A stretch of 64,000 nt of DNA, from NCBI RefSeq assembly GCF_009742725.1, contig NZ_WPHG01000003.1, forward strand, positions 682,001 to 746,000. Direction: 5' to 3'. The DNA is from Nitratireductor arenosus. Lineage in GTDB: Bacteria > Pseudomonadota > Alphaproteobacteria > Rhizobiales > Rhizobiaceae. The notes under the pieces are model-generated. The model had not been told where the DNA came from. It searched no databases and saw only the letters and a program-made list of their open reading frames with translations. Shown piece after piece: positions 1 to 7,309 of this stretch. Every line of letters begins with the position of its first letter. Positions within the stretch are counted from its first letter, which is position 1. The position numbers and the translations under genes were made by a program.

Positions 1-113
1 ACGGTCGAGACCCGATAGAGCGGCGGGTTGACCGCACCGTTCCACGCTTCGGGATCGCGCCCGGCATGGACCACGCGTGTCATCGGCCGGTCGCGGCTGT
101 CACCGCCGCTCAT
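1..113 (-). CDS. Cystathionine beta-lyase-like PLP enzyme, N-terminus only (cut by window edge)
   Basis: Only the first 37 codons are inside the window. They read MSGGDSRDRPMTRVVHAGRD and continue with a NPPLYRVSTV stretch. The HAGRDP...GAVNPPLYR pattern is the typical start of the Cys/Met-metabolism PLP family (cystathionine beta-/gamma-lyase, methionine gamma-lyase), which act on C-S bonds of sulfur amino acids. The start codon overlaps the stop of the molybdoenzyme gene as ATGA, so it is the fifth gene of the leftward operon. The catalytic Lys lies outside the window, so the exact member of the family cannot be told. Its position beside a sulfoxide-reductase-type molybdoenzyme fits organosulfur metabolism, which is inference. 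Confidence 0.75.
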   Translation of the reverse strand, partial: MSGGDSRDRPMTRVVHAGRDPEAWNGAVNPPLYRVST

Positions 114-2446
114 CGCTTTGCTCCCGGGGCGATCGCCGGCGGATCGTAGGCCGTCACCGGCGGTGCGTCGGCCGCCCGCTCGACTTCGACGAGGGCGGTT
201 TGGGCGATCGGTCCCTGGCCGAGCCTGGAGGTGCCCTTGTCGATAGTGAGCACGTTCGGATTGCCGTGCTTGTCGGTGCTGCCGTCGCGTGCGGGATCGC
301 TCGGATCGTACCAGGATCCGGTCGCGAGTTGCACGACGCCGGGGCGGATCGTGTCGGTGATCCTGACGCCGGCGAGCACGGAACCGCGCGCGTTGAAGAC
401 GCGCACGATGTCGCCGTCGGCAAGTGCGCGGGCGGCCGCGTCCACTGGATTGATCAACAATGGCTCGCGTCCGCCGACCTTGCCGGAACGGCTGAGCGCG
501 GTGTCGTCCAATTGCCCATGCAGCCGGTTGCGTGGCTGGTTGGAGATCATGTGGAGCGGATGCGCGCCGGTTTGCGACGAGCCCAGCCATTCGGCCGGTT
601 CGAGCCAGGTCGCGTGCCCGGGGCAGTCGTCATAGCCGAAGCCGGCGATTGTGTCGGAATAGATCTCAATGCGGCCCGACGGTGTATTGAGCCTGGCCCC
701 GTCGGGATCGGCACGGAAATCGGAAAACAGGTCGAAATCCGCCGCCGGCGGCTCGATTTCGGCAAATTCCCGCTCCCAGAAGCTGTCGAAGTCGGGAAGT
801 TGGACTTGGCGGCGCGACGCCTGTTCGCGGGCGGTTTCGTAGAGGTGACGGATCCAGTCCATCTCCGACCGGCCCTCGGTGAAGGCGCGCAACGTGCCTA
901 GACGCTCGGCGAGGCCGCGGAAGATGTCATGGTCGTTGCGCGCATCGTTGAGGGGCTCGATCGCCTGCTTCATCGCGATGATGAAGCGGTCGCGGCCGCA
1001 TGCCCCGACATCGTTGCGCTCCAGCGTCGTCGTGGCCGGCAGGACGATGTCGGCGAAGCGGGCCGTGGCTGTCCACCAACTCTCGTTGACGATGAAGGTC
1101 TCCGGCCGCCGTAGCGCGGTCCGCATCCGATTGATGTCCTGGTGGTGGTGGAACGGGTTGCCGCCGGCCCAGTAGACCAGCCGGATATCCGGATAGCGGC
1201 AATGCCGGCCGTTGAAGTCGTAGGCTTCTCCGGGGTGCAAGAACATATCGCAGATGCGTGCCACCGGTATCGCGGTCTTGACCGGGTTGACGCCAGCGGT
1301 GAGGTTGGGCGAGGCGATCTCCGTGCGTGGCGTTCCCATGCCCGAGATCGAGCCGTGTCCGAACGCCACTCCGCCGCCTGGCAGGCCGATCTGGCCAAGC
1401 ATGGCGGCGAGCGTGATCGCCATCCAGAATGGCTGTTCGCCGTGGTCGGCGCGCTGCAGCGACCAGGTCATGGTGATCATCGTGCGTGTTGCGGCCATGC
1501 GACGCGCCAGGGTGCGGATCGTCGCCGGAGCGATGCCGCAGATCGCGGCGGCCCATTCGGCGCTCTTTTCGATCCCGTCCGTCCGCCCGGCGAGATAGGC
1601 CTCGAAACGGTCATATCCCACGCAGTAACGATCGAGGAAGGCGCGGTCGTGCAGGCCTTCCGTAAGCAGCGTGTGGGCGATGCCGAGCATCAGCGCGGTG
1701 TCGGTGTTCGGCCTGGGGGCGATCCATTCCGCGTCGATCCCGTCATCGATATCGGCCTGCAATGGGCTGATATTGACGAACTCGACGCCTGCCGCGCGTG
1801 CTGCCCGGATCGCCGACGGCGCGGCGTGTTCGGCCGGGCCGCCCGCGGCCACTTGCAAGTTCTTATCCGGTAAGCCGCCGAAGGCGACGACCAGCCCGCC
1901 ATTGCGGGCGATGCTGCCCCAGCTGGTGACCGGACCGCTGCACGCCTGCGTCGAGCCGAGCAGATGCGGCAAAAGGGTCAGTCCCGCGGCGATGGAGTAG
2001 TTCTGTATCTGGCCGACGAAGCCACCGATCGTATTCAAGAACCGGTTCAACTGTGTCTTGGCGTGGTGAAAGCGGCCGGCGCTGCTCCAGCCATAGGACC
2101 CGCCGAAAATCGCCTCGTTGCCATGGGTGGATCGGACCCGCTCCAATTCGCTGGCGACGAGATCGAGCGCCTCGTCCCAGCTGACCGCGACGAATTCGTC
2201 GCGTCCCCGCGCCTCGCGTGAGGCCGCGCCGCGTTCGAGGAAACCGCGGCGCACCGCCGGTGTGGTGATCCTGCTCCCGGCGTGGACGGCGTCCGGTATG
2301 GCGCCAGTCAGCGCTGAGGGCTGCGGGTCGTGTCGGAAAGGCCTGACGCCAATCAGCCTGCCGTCGCGAACGCCGGCGTCGAACGCCCCCCAATGGGAGC
2401 TGTGGGAAACCCAGCGAATAGCGGGGTCGTCGAGGAATTCGGTCAT
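110..2446 (-). CDS. Molybdopterin-dependent oxidoreductase, BisC/DMSO-TMAO reductase type
   Basis: A 778-residue protein with the full-length architecture of the DMSO reductase family: molybdopterin oxidoreductase domain (about 50-500) and C-terminal dinucleotide-binding domain (about 630-760). The stretch GGSYGWSSAGRFHHA (about 115-129) matches the site where a serine ligates molybdenum in biotin sulfoxide/DMSO/TMAO reductases. No CxxC iron-sulfur motif precedes it and no twin-arginine signal is present, so a cytoplasmic BisC-like enzyme with only bis-MGD cofactor is expected. Such enzymes reduce S- or N-oxides. The ATG at 2446 is chosen because it overlaps the upstream CoA-transferase stop (ATGA) and gives the conserved N-terminus; an upstream extension in frame is non-homologous. 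The physiological substrate is unknown. Confidence 0.88.
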   Translation of the reverse strand: MTEFLDDPAIRWVSHSSHWGAFDAGVRDGRLIGVRPFRHDPQPSALTGAIPDAVHAGSRITTPAVRRGFLERGAASREARGRDEFVAVSWDEALDLVASELERVRSTHGNEAIFGGSYGWSSAGRFHHAKTQLNRFLNTIGGFVGQIQNYSIAAGLTLLPHLLGSTQACSGPVTSWGSIARNGGLVVAFGGLPDKNLQVAAGGPAEHAAPSAIRAARAAGVEFVNISPLQADIDDGIDAEWIAPRPNTDTALMLGIAHTLLTEGLHDRAFLDRYCVGYDRFEAYLAGRTDGIEKSAEWAAAICGIAPATIRTLARRMAATRTMITMTWSLQRADHGEQPFWMAITLAAMLGQIGLPGGGVAFGHGSISGMGTPRTEIASPNLTAGVNPVKTAIPVARICDMFLHPGEAYDFNGRHCRYPDIRLVYWAGGNPFHHHQDINRMRTALRRPETFIVNESWWTATARFADIVLPATTTLERNDVGACGRDRFIIAMKQAIEPLNDARNDHDIFRGLAERLGTLRAFTEGRSEMDWIRHLYETAREQASRRQVQLPDFDSFWEREFAEIEPPAADFDLFSDFRADPDGARLNTPSGRIEIYSDTIAGFGYDDCPGHATWLEPAEWLGSSQTGAHPLHMISNQPRNRLHGQLDDTALSRSGKVGGREPLLINPVDAAARALADGDIVRVFNARGSVLAGVRITDTIRPGVVQLATGSWYDPSDPARDGSTDKHGNPNVLTIDKGTSRLGQGPIAQTALVEVERAADAPPVTAYDPPAIAPGAKR

Positions 2447-3678
2447 GTGTCCTCCAACTTGGGCGCGTCGGCCATGCCTTCGTCCGACGACGGAGCGGCC
2501 AGGCAGACGCCGGCTTTCGTCAACGCCTCGGTCTCTTCGGTCGAGAAGCCGCAATCGGCGAGGGTTTCGCGCGTGTGTTCTCCAAGCCGTGGCGCCAGGC
2601 GACGCACGCTGCCGGGCGTGCGCGCGAACCGGACTGGAATGTCGACCTGGCGCAATGCGCCCTCGCTGGGATGCCGGTCGTGCCGCAGCAGGCCGGTTGC
2701 TTCGACCTGCTCGTCGGTCATGAGCTCCTCGAGCGAATTGACCCGCATGGCGGGAATGTCACCCTTTCGGCACAAAGACAGCCATTCCTCCGTGCCGCGC
2801 TTCGCGAGAATTTCCGCAAGGGTGGCGTAGAGCCAGTCGACATGAGTCGAGCGCGCTGTGGCCGAGCCGACGCGCGGATCGTCGGCGAGGTCGGGCCTGC
2901 CGGCGGCTGCGAAGAAGCGCGTCCATTGTCGATCTGTATAAGGGATGACACTGATATGGCCGTCGCGCGTCTCATAGGGCTTGCGGTGCGGCGACAGAAC
3001 GCGCGCGTAGCCAGCCGGTCCTTCAGGCGGTTCGAAGGTCAACCCCTGAAGATGTTCGACCGCCATGAACTGGACCATGGTGTCGAACATTGGCACGACG
3101 ACCTCCTGGCCGCGGCCGGAGCGCTCGCGTTCGAACAGCGCCATGGCGATTGCCGAAGCGGCGTGCAAGCCGGCGGTCTTGTCGACGAGAATGGTGCTGA
3201 CAAAGCGAGGCGGCCCGTCGCCTCCCTGCATGCGGGCGACGCCGCTTGCCGCCTGGATGACATCGTCGAGGGCGGGCAGATCCGCATAGGGGCCGGACGA
3301 GAAGCCGCGCACCGCACAGTGGATCAGGCGCGGGTTGATCGCCGCCAGCGAGGCGTAGTCCAGGCCAAGCCGCGCCGCCGCTTCGGGGCGAATCGAATGC
3401 AGCACCACGTCCGCCTTTGCGACCAGCCGTGTCACCACCTCGCGCGCCGCTTCGCGCTTGAGGTCGATCGCCAGGCTCTTCTTGTTGCGATTGAGGTTGA
3501 GGAAGATCGCGCCCATTCCCGGATTGCGGAACGGGCGGGCGTGGCGCATCACATCGCCTTCTGGGGGCTCGATCTTGATCACGTCGGCGCCCATGTCGCC
3601 GAGCATCAGCGCGGCGAACGGGCCGAGCACGACCGAGCTGAAATCCAGCACCCGGATGCCGGCCAGGGGACCGCTCAT
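2443..3678 (-). CDS. CaiB/BaiF family (class III) CoA-transferase
   Basis: A 411-residue protein close to the usual 380-420 for this family. The N-terminus has LAGIRVLDFSSVVLGPFAA, followed by GADVIKIEPPEGD (about 30-42), both typical of formyl-CoA:oxalate/carnitine CoA-transferases. Asp166 in the LVDKTAG motif is in the position of the catalytic aspartate that forms the acyl-aspartyl intermediate. It moves CoA between carboxylic acids in the cytoplasm. It is third in the leftward operon, 12 bases after the YdhR-like gene and overlapping the molybdoenzyme gene by four bases. The acid it activates is not known. The last ~20 residues (after about 390) look non-conserved. Confidence 0.92.
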   Translation of the reverse strand: MSGPLAGIRVLDFSSVVLGPFAALMLGDMGADVIKIEPPEGDVMRHARPFRNPGMGAIFLNLNRNKKSLAIDLKREAAREVVTRLVAKADVVLHSIRPEAAARLGLDYASLAAINPRLIHCAVRGFSSGPYADLPALDDVIQAASGVARMQGGDGPPRFVSTILVDKTAGLHAASAIAMALFERERSGRGQEVVVPMFDTMVQFMAVEHLQGLTFEPPEGPAGYARVLSPHRKPYETRDGHISVIPYTDRQWTRFFAAAGRPDLADDPRVGSATARSTHVDWLYATLAEILAKRGTEEWLSLCRKGDIPAMRVNSLEELMTDEQVEATGLLRHDRHPSEGALRQVDIPVRFARTPGSVRRLAPRLGEHTRETLADCGFSTEETEALTKAGVCLAAPSSDEGMADAPKLEDT

Positions 3679-3690
3679 CGCCGTCGCCCC

Positions 3691-4023
3691 CTATTGACCG
3701 TCGCGGACGATGGTCTCGCCCGCGATATTGTCCACCGTGACCGCGCATTCATAATAGGTCACGACCGGCTCGGCGCCGAACAGTTCGGTCATGCGCGCCT
3801 TCCAGTCACCGTCGTACCAGGCTTCCGCCTCGCTCCGACTGCGCCAGGTATAGACACCGCCACCACCGGCAGGCCCGTTGAGATAGTCCTTGCGCACCAA
3901 TCCCTTGGGCGCGAGCGCTCGATAGGTAGGCGCGGTGTTCAGGGCGGATGCGATGGCAGCCTGTCGGCTTCGCTTGGGAAGCGGGATTTGCACGATCGCG
4001 ATCGTCAGCGGCGCGGCGCTCAT
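3691..4023 (-). CDS. YdhR-like antibiotic-biosynthesis-type monooxygenase domain protein
   Basis: A 110-residue single-domain protein. The block DYLNGPAGGGGVYTWRSRSE followed by AEAWYDGDW and the overall length match the YdhR/ABM-like dimeric ferredoxin fold, where small cofactor-free monooxygenases or ligand-binding proteins are found. Here the stretch sits at about 46-65. Function in this family is mostly unproven. The gene starts with an ATGA overlap with the DUF169 gene and is followed after 12 bases by the CoA-transferase, so the three are almost certainly co-transcribed. A role in modifying or sensing the pathway substrate is inference only. Confidence 0.7.
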   Translation of the reverse strand: MSAAPLTIAIVQIPLPKRSRQAAIASALNTAPTYRALAPKGLVRKDYLNGPAGGGGVYTWRSRSEAEAWYDGDWKARMTELFGAEPVVTYYECAVTVDNIAGETIVRDGQ

Positions 4024-4853
4024 TTGGGCTTGTCGCCGTAGCTGAAATCCATGCCCGGCCCGGGATCGGCATTGGGGCCGTAAGGAATGATCGGGTAGCG
4101 CAGCCCGGCCCGCGACAGACCCTCCATGCCCTCAATGGCGCGCGCGAGTTCCTGCGGCCGCAGCGCCATCAGAAGCTCGTCATCGGCGACGCCGCCGTAG
4201 CGGCGTTCAGCGAAGCAGGGGATCGACAGGCTGGTCTTGCCGGTCGCCAGCGCCGTGCCCCAGGAATCGGCACATGCGCTTTCGCCGGTGACCGAGAAAT
4301 CAAAGCGCTCGTAGCGCCGCCACTGTAGGCCGTTGATGAAGATGATCATCTGGCCGGGCGTGCCGTAAAACAGAACGATATCGGGGTCGTCGAGGCGGGC
4401 CGAACGGAGCGGTGAAACCGCGACCCCGGCATACCGGCCGTGCGGCACGCGCGGCATCTGCTCCTGGTGCTGGCGCGCCGCGTCTTGGTTCTCGAACCAA
4501 ATGCCGTTCATCCTCTCACCCGACAGATACGATTCGGAGGGCTTGTTGAGGCCGAGAATGCCGCCGCAATTGGAGTGCGGGCGTACATTGTCATGCGTGA
4601 AGCCGAGCGTGATGCCTGAATAGCGGCATCGGGTCACGAGTTGGCAGGATGTGAAGGCGGTGCCGGCCTGCGGCAGCCGAAGTCCGGGGACCGCCCGCAT
4701 CGCGTCCACCGTCTCGAAAAGCTTCATGGAGATCGGTAGCGTGCGCAGGCGCAGCAGGTCCTGCAACCGTGCCCCCAGAGCCTTCAGCGCCTCTGCGTCG
4801 AGAGCGTCCGGCGTACTCGTTGAAGGGTGTTCGGCGGTGCTTGCTTCGGCCAT
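4020..4853 (-). CDS. DUF169 family protein
   Basis: A 277-residue protein recognised as DUF169 from the pattern of an N-terminal region (PISMKLFETVDAM), a mid segment with the GTPGQMIIFINGLQWRRYER stretch (about 165-184), and ACADSWGTALATGKTSLSIP (about 193-212). Cysteines occur at several conserved-looking places, including the CADSWG and IPCFAERRYGG segments. The biochemical role of DUF169 is not established; members often sit beside CoA-dependent or anaerobic-type catabolic genes. This is the first gene of the leftward operon and faces the TAXI-TRAP operon across a 266-base divergent spacer, so both operons may answer to the same signal. Confidence 0.75.
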   Translation of the reverse strand: MAEASTAEHPSTSTPDALDAEALKALGARLQDLLRLRTLPISMKLFETVDAMRAVPGLRLPQAGTAFTSCQLVTRCRYSGITLGFTHDNVRPHSNCGGILGLNKPSESYLSGERMNGIWFENQDAARQHQEQMPRVPHGRYAGVAVSPLRSARLDDPDIVLFYGTPGQMIIFINGLQWRRYERFDFSVTGESACADSWGTALATGKTSLSIPCFAERRYGGVADDELLMALRPQELARAIEGMEGLSRAGLRYPIIPYGPNADPGPGMDFSYGDKPK

Positions 4854-4922
4854 AAGAGCGGTCCTCCCGGCGTGCTGGACAAGGTTGGGCCCGGCGAAGC
4901 CTGCGTGAGCCTCGCTGCCTCA

Positions 4923-4987
4923 GAATGTCCATTCGGTACGAGAAACAGCGGCGGAATGGATACAAGACTGCCACGGAGTGTCCACAC
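4923..4987. promoter_or_regulatory. Divergent promoter region with two similar dyads, candidate IclR operator
   Basis: Two short inverted repeats with the same two-base centre lie in the spacer between the DUF169 and TAXI genes: GAATG-TC-CATTC at 4923-4934 and GTGT-CC-ACAC at 4978-4987. A further GGAATGGA half-site is at 4953-4960. The IclR-family gene encoded in the rightward operon is the obvious candidate to bind here. The repeats are visible in the sequence; the regulator assignment is inference. Confidence 0.35.
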
Positions 4988-5119
4988 GGTGAATACTTTG
5001 GTGCCAAACGACTTGTGGTCCGCGCTGGTCCTATCGACGCTTGCGGGCATCCCGGTGGGAACGGTTGATCGGTCATCGGTCGCCGACAGAAGCGACAAAA
5101 TGATTGGTAGGAGGCAATT

Positions 5120-6286
5120 ATGTTTCGAACACGGATACTCGCGGCGGTAGGACTGGCGGCCATGTGCCTGGCGCCTGTCGCGCCCGCGCAGGCCGAGGAG
5201 GTCAAGTTGCCCGGCAATATGGTCTGGGTCTCTTATGATGTCGGAGCCACGGCCTACAATTCGGCAGTCTCGATAGCGGCGACGTTGAAAAACAAGACCG
5301 GCACCGAGGTGCGGATCCTTCCGGCCAAGAGCGATGTGGCCCGGCTGACGCCGCTCAAGGACGGACGCGCCCAGTTTGCCACGCTCGGCACGGATTCGAT
5401 CTTCTCGCAGGAAGGCGTGTACGAGTTCGGGGCGCCCAATCTGGGCCCGATCCCGGTGCGTTACGTGGCGCTCAGCATCTCGCAGGGCTCGACCGGGCTG
5501 ATCGTCGCGGCGGACGCCGACGTTAAGAGCGCGGCCGATCTCAAGGGCAAGCGCATGGCGATCGTCAAGGGATCGCCCGTGTCGCGGCGACTAAACCTTT
5601 CCTATCTCGCCTTTGGCGGATTGGACTTCGACGATGTCGAGGTGGTCGAGGTGGCCAGTCTGAAGGCCGGCATCGACGCTGTCATCGACGGTCGCGCCGA
5701 CACCGCCATTTCCAACACCAACAATTCCGACGGCGTGCGCGTTTCCTCGTCGAACCGTGGCTTGACCTGGCTGGTGACGCCGCATGACGACAAGGAAGCC
5801 TGGGAGCGCATGTGGAAGGTTTCGCCCTGGCTTATCAAGCATGTCGCCACGATCGGTCCGGACGTACCGGAAGCCGGTCTGGAGATGGCGACCCTTGCCT
5901 ATCCGATCTTCTCCGCCGTGGACCAGACCGACGAGGAACTCGTCTACAACTTCACCAAGGCGTTGTTCACCTATTACGACGACTACAAGGACGGCTATCC
6001 GTCGAACGCCGGCTTCAAGCTGGACAGCCAGCGCTTCAGCAACGTCTTTGTGCCGGTTCATCCCGGCGCGGTCCGCTATTACAAGGAGATCGGTTTCTGG
6101 ACGCCCGAGTTCGAGGCGCGCCAGCAGCGGAATCTCGAGCGTCAGACTCTTCTGGCCAAGGCCTGGGCCGACGCCAAGGAAAAGGCGGGTAGCGGCAGCG
6201 ACGAGGATTTCGTCAAGGCGTGGCAGAAGATTCGAGCCGACGCGCTGGCGGAGGCCGGCCAGGACACCGTGTTCGAGGACTGGTAG
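5120..6286 (+). CDS. TAXI-family TRAP transporter solute-binding protein
   Basis: A 388-residue periplasmic protein. A Sec signal peptide is clear: basic start, hydrophobic core, cleavage near APAQA-EE at about 26. The mature part begins with MVWVSYDVGATAYNSAVSIA (about 33-52), the typical TAXI start, and contains LKGKRMAIVKGSPVSRRLN. TAXI proteins capture organic acids or amino acids for a fused TRAP permease, here probably the one at 11131-13137. A strong Shine-Dalgarno (GGAGG) sits 9 bases before the ATG. It is the first gene of the rightward set and is followed by a perfect 16-bp hairpin. Genes for its permease come only after iclR and hyuAB, suggesting one substrate-specific regulon. Confidence 0.92.
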   Translation: MFRTRILAAVGLAAMCLAPVAPAQAEEVKLPGNMVWVSYDVGATAYNSAVSIAATLKNKTGTEVRILPAKSDVARLTPLKDGRAQFATLGTDSIFSQEGVYEFGAPNLGPIPVRYVALSISQGSTGLIVAADADVKSAADLKGKRMAIVKGSPVSRRLNLSYLAFGGLDFDDVEVVEVASLKAGIDAVIDGRADTAISNTNNSDGVRVSSSNRGLTWLVTPHDDKEAWERMWKVSPWLIKHVATIGPDVPEAGLEMATLAYPIFSAVDQTDEELVYNFTKALFTYYDDYKDGYPSNAGFKLDSQRFSNVFVPVHPGAVRYYKEIGFWTPEFEARQQRNLERQTLLAKAWADAKEKAGSGSDEDFVKAWQKIRADALAEAGQDTVFEDW

Positions 6287-6309
6287 GATCCGCCGGGCAT
6301 AGTCTGTTC

Positions 6310-6346
6310 GAGCACGGGGCGGAACGGGCTGTTCCGCCCCGTGCTC
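6310..6346 (+). terminator. Strong stem-loop after the TAXI binding-protein gene
   Basis: A perfect 16-bp inverted repeat (GAGCACGGGGCGGAAC and its complement) with a 5-base loop GGGCT starts 23 bases after the stop codon and is followed by GCTTT. The U-run is weak, so it may act as a partial terminator or protect the 3' end of the abundant binding-protein mRNA. Confidence 0.75.
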
Positions 6347-6397
6347 GCTTTGTGCTAACGGTGGACGAGGCGCGAAACCGGGGAGGGAAGTCGACCG

Positions 6398-7231
6398 TTG
6401 CAGGAGAACGATACCGGCGGTGGAAACGAGGTCCGGCGTGGCTCGTCCGGCTACGAGCCCGTCAGGGCCGTGCTGCGCGCGTTCCGGGTGCTGGAGGAAG
6501 TCAACCGTCTCGGTCAAGCGCGTCTGCCCGAGATCGTCCGCGCTGTCGGCCTGCCGCGCGCGACCGTCATCCGTATGCTCGATACGCTCGAGGTCGCCGA
6601 CCTTGTTCACCGCGATCCCGACCAGGCCGTTTACCAGGCGACCCCGAAGGTGCATCTGCTGTCGTCGGGGTTCAATTTCAATCTCTGGCTGGAATCGGCG
6701 ACGACCCCGATCCTTCTCAAATTGCTGCGCCGGATCGGCTGGCCGTCCGATATCCTGATGCTGCATGGTCGCGAGATGGTGGTCAGCCATTCCAATCGCG
6801 GCCATTCCGTCATCGACATCAATCCGCGCTTCATCGGCATGCGTTCGCCGGTTCTGGGATCGGCTTCCGGCCGGGCCTATCTGGCCTGGTGCCCCGAGGA
6901 CGAGCGGGAGCGCCTGATCCGTATCGTGTGCAATCTGCAGGACCAGCGGCGCATTCGTGCCGAGATCAAGCATACCCGCGCAGCCGGCTATGGATCGCGC
7001 GATGTCGCGCTGCCGCCGAATGTCGGCGCGTTGGCGGTTCCCGTCATGATCGGCGACCGTGTCGCGTGCTGTATCGACACCGTGTTCCTGCCGCAGGTCA
7101 CCACCGCGGCCGAGGTGGCCAGAAAATGTCTCGGCCCCCTCAGGGAGGCGGCGACGGAAATCGCCGCCGAAATGAGCATGACGACACAAAGCAAGAAGGG
7201 CCAGGGGTTCTTCGCACTGTCCACTACGTGA
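6398..7231 (+). CDS. IclR family transcriptional regulator
   Basis: A 277-residue regulator with an N-terminal winged helix (about 20-85; LGQARLPEIVRAVGLPRATV is the helix-turn-helix region) and a C-terminal effector-binding domain (about 95-250) with the conserved RMLDTLEVADLV and GYGSRDVALPPNVGALAVPV stretches. The start is a TTG at 6398, 10 bases after GGGAGGG, giving the expected N-terminus. It lies inside the rightward operon between the TAXI gene and hyuA, so it is probably the local regulator of uptake and hydrolysis of the transported compound, and possibly of the divergent leftward operon. The effector is unknown. Confidence 0.9.
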   Translation: MQENDTGGGNEVRRGSSGYEPVRAVLRAFRVLEEVNRLGQARLPEIVRAVGLPRATVIRMLDTLEVADLVHRDPDQAVYQATPKVHLLSSGFNFNLWLESATTPILLKLLRRIGWPSDILMLHGREMVVSHSNRGHSVIDINPRFIGMRSPVLGSASGRAYLAWCPEDERERLIRIVCNLQDQRRIRAEIKHTRAAGYGSRDVALPPNVGALAVPVMIGDRVACCIDTVFLPQVTTAAEVARKCLGPLREAATEIAAEMSMTTQSKKGQGFFALSTT

Positions 7232-7309
7232 ATAAAAAGCCACTGTGTGGTGGCTGCTCCCATGCGTGCGCGACTAGAAAGCGGGCACGAACAGCATGGA
7301 GCGGCGTTT

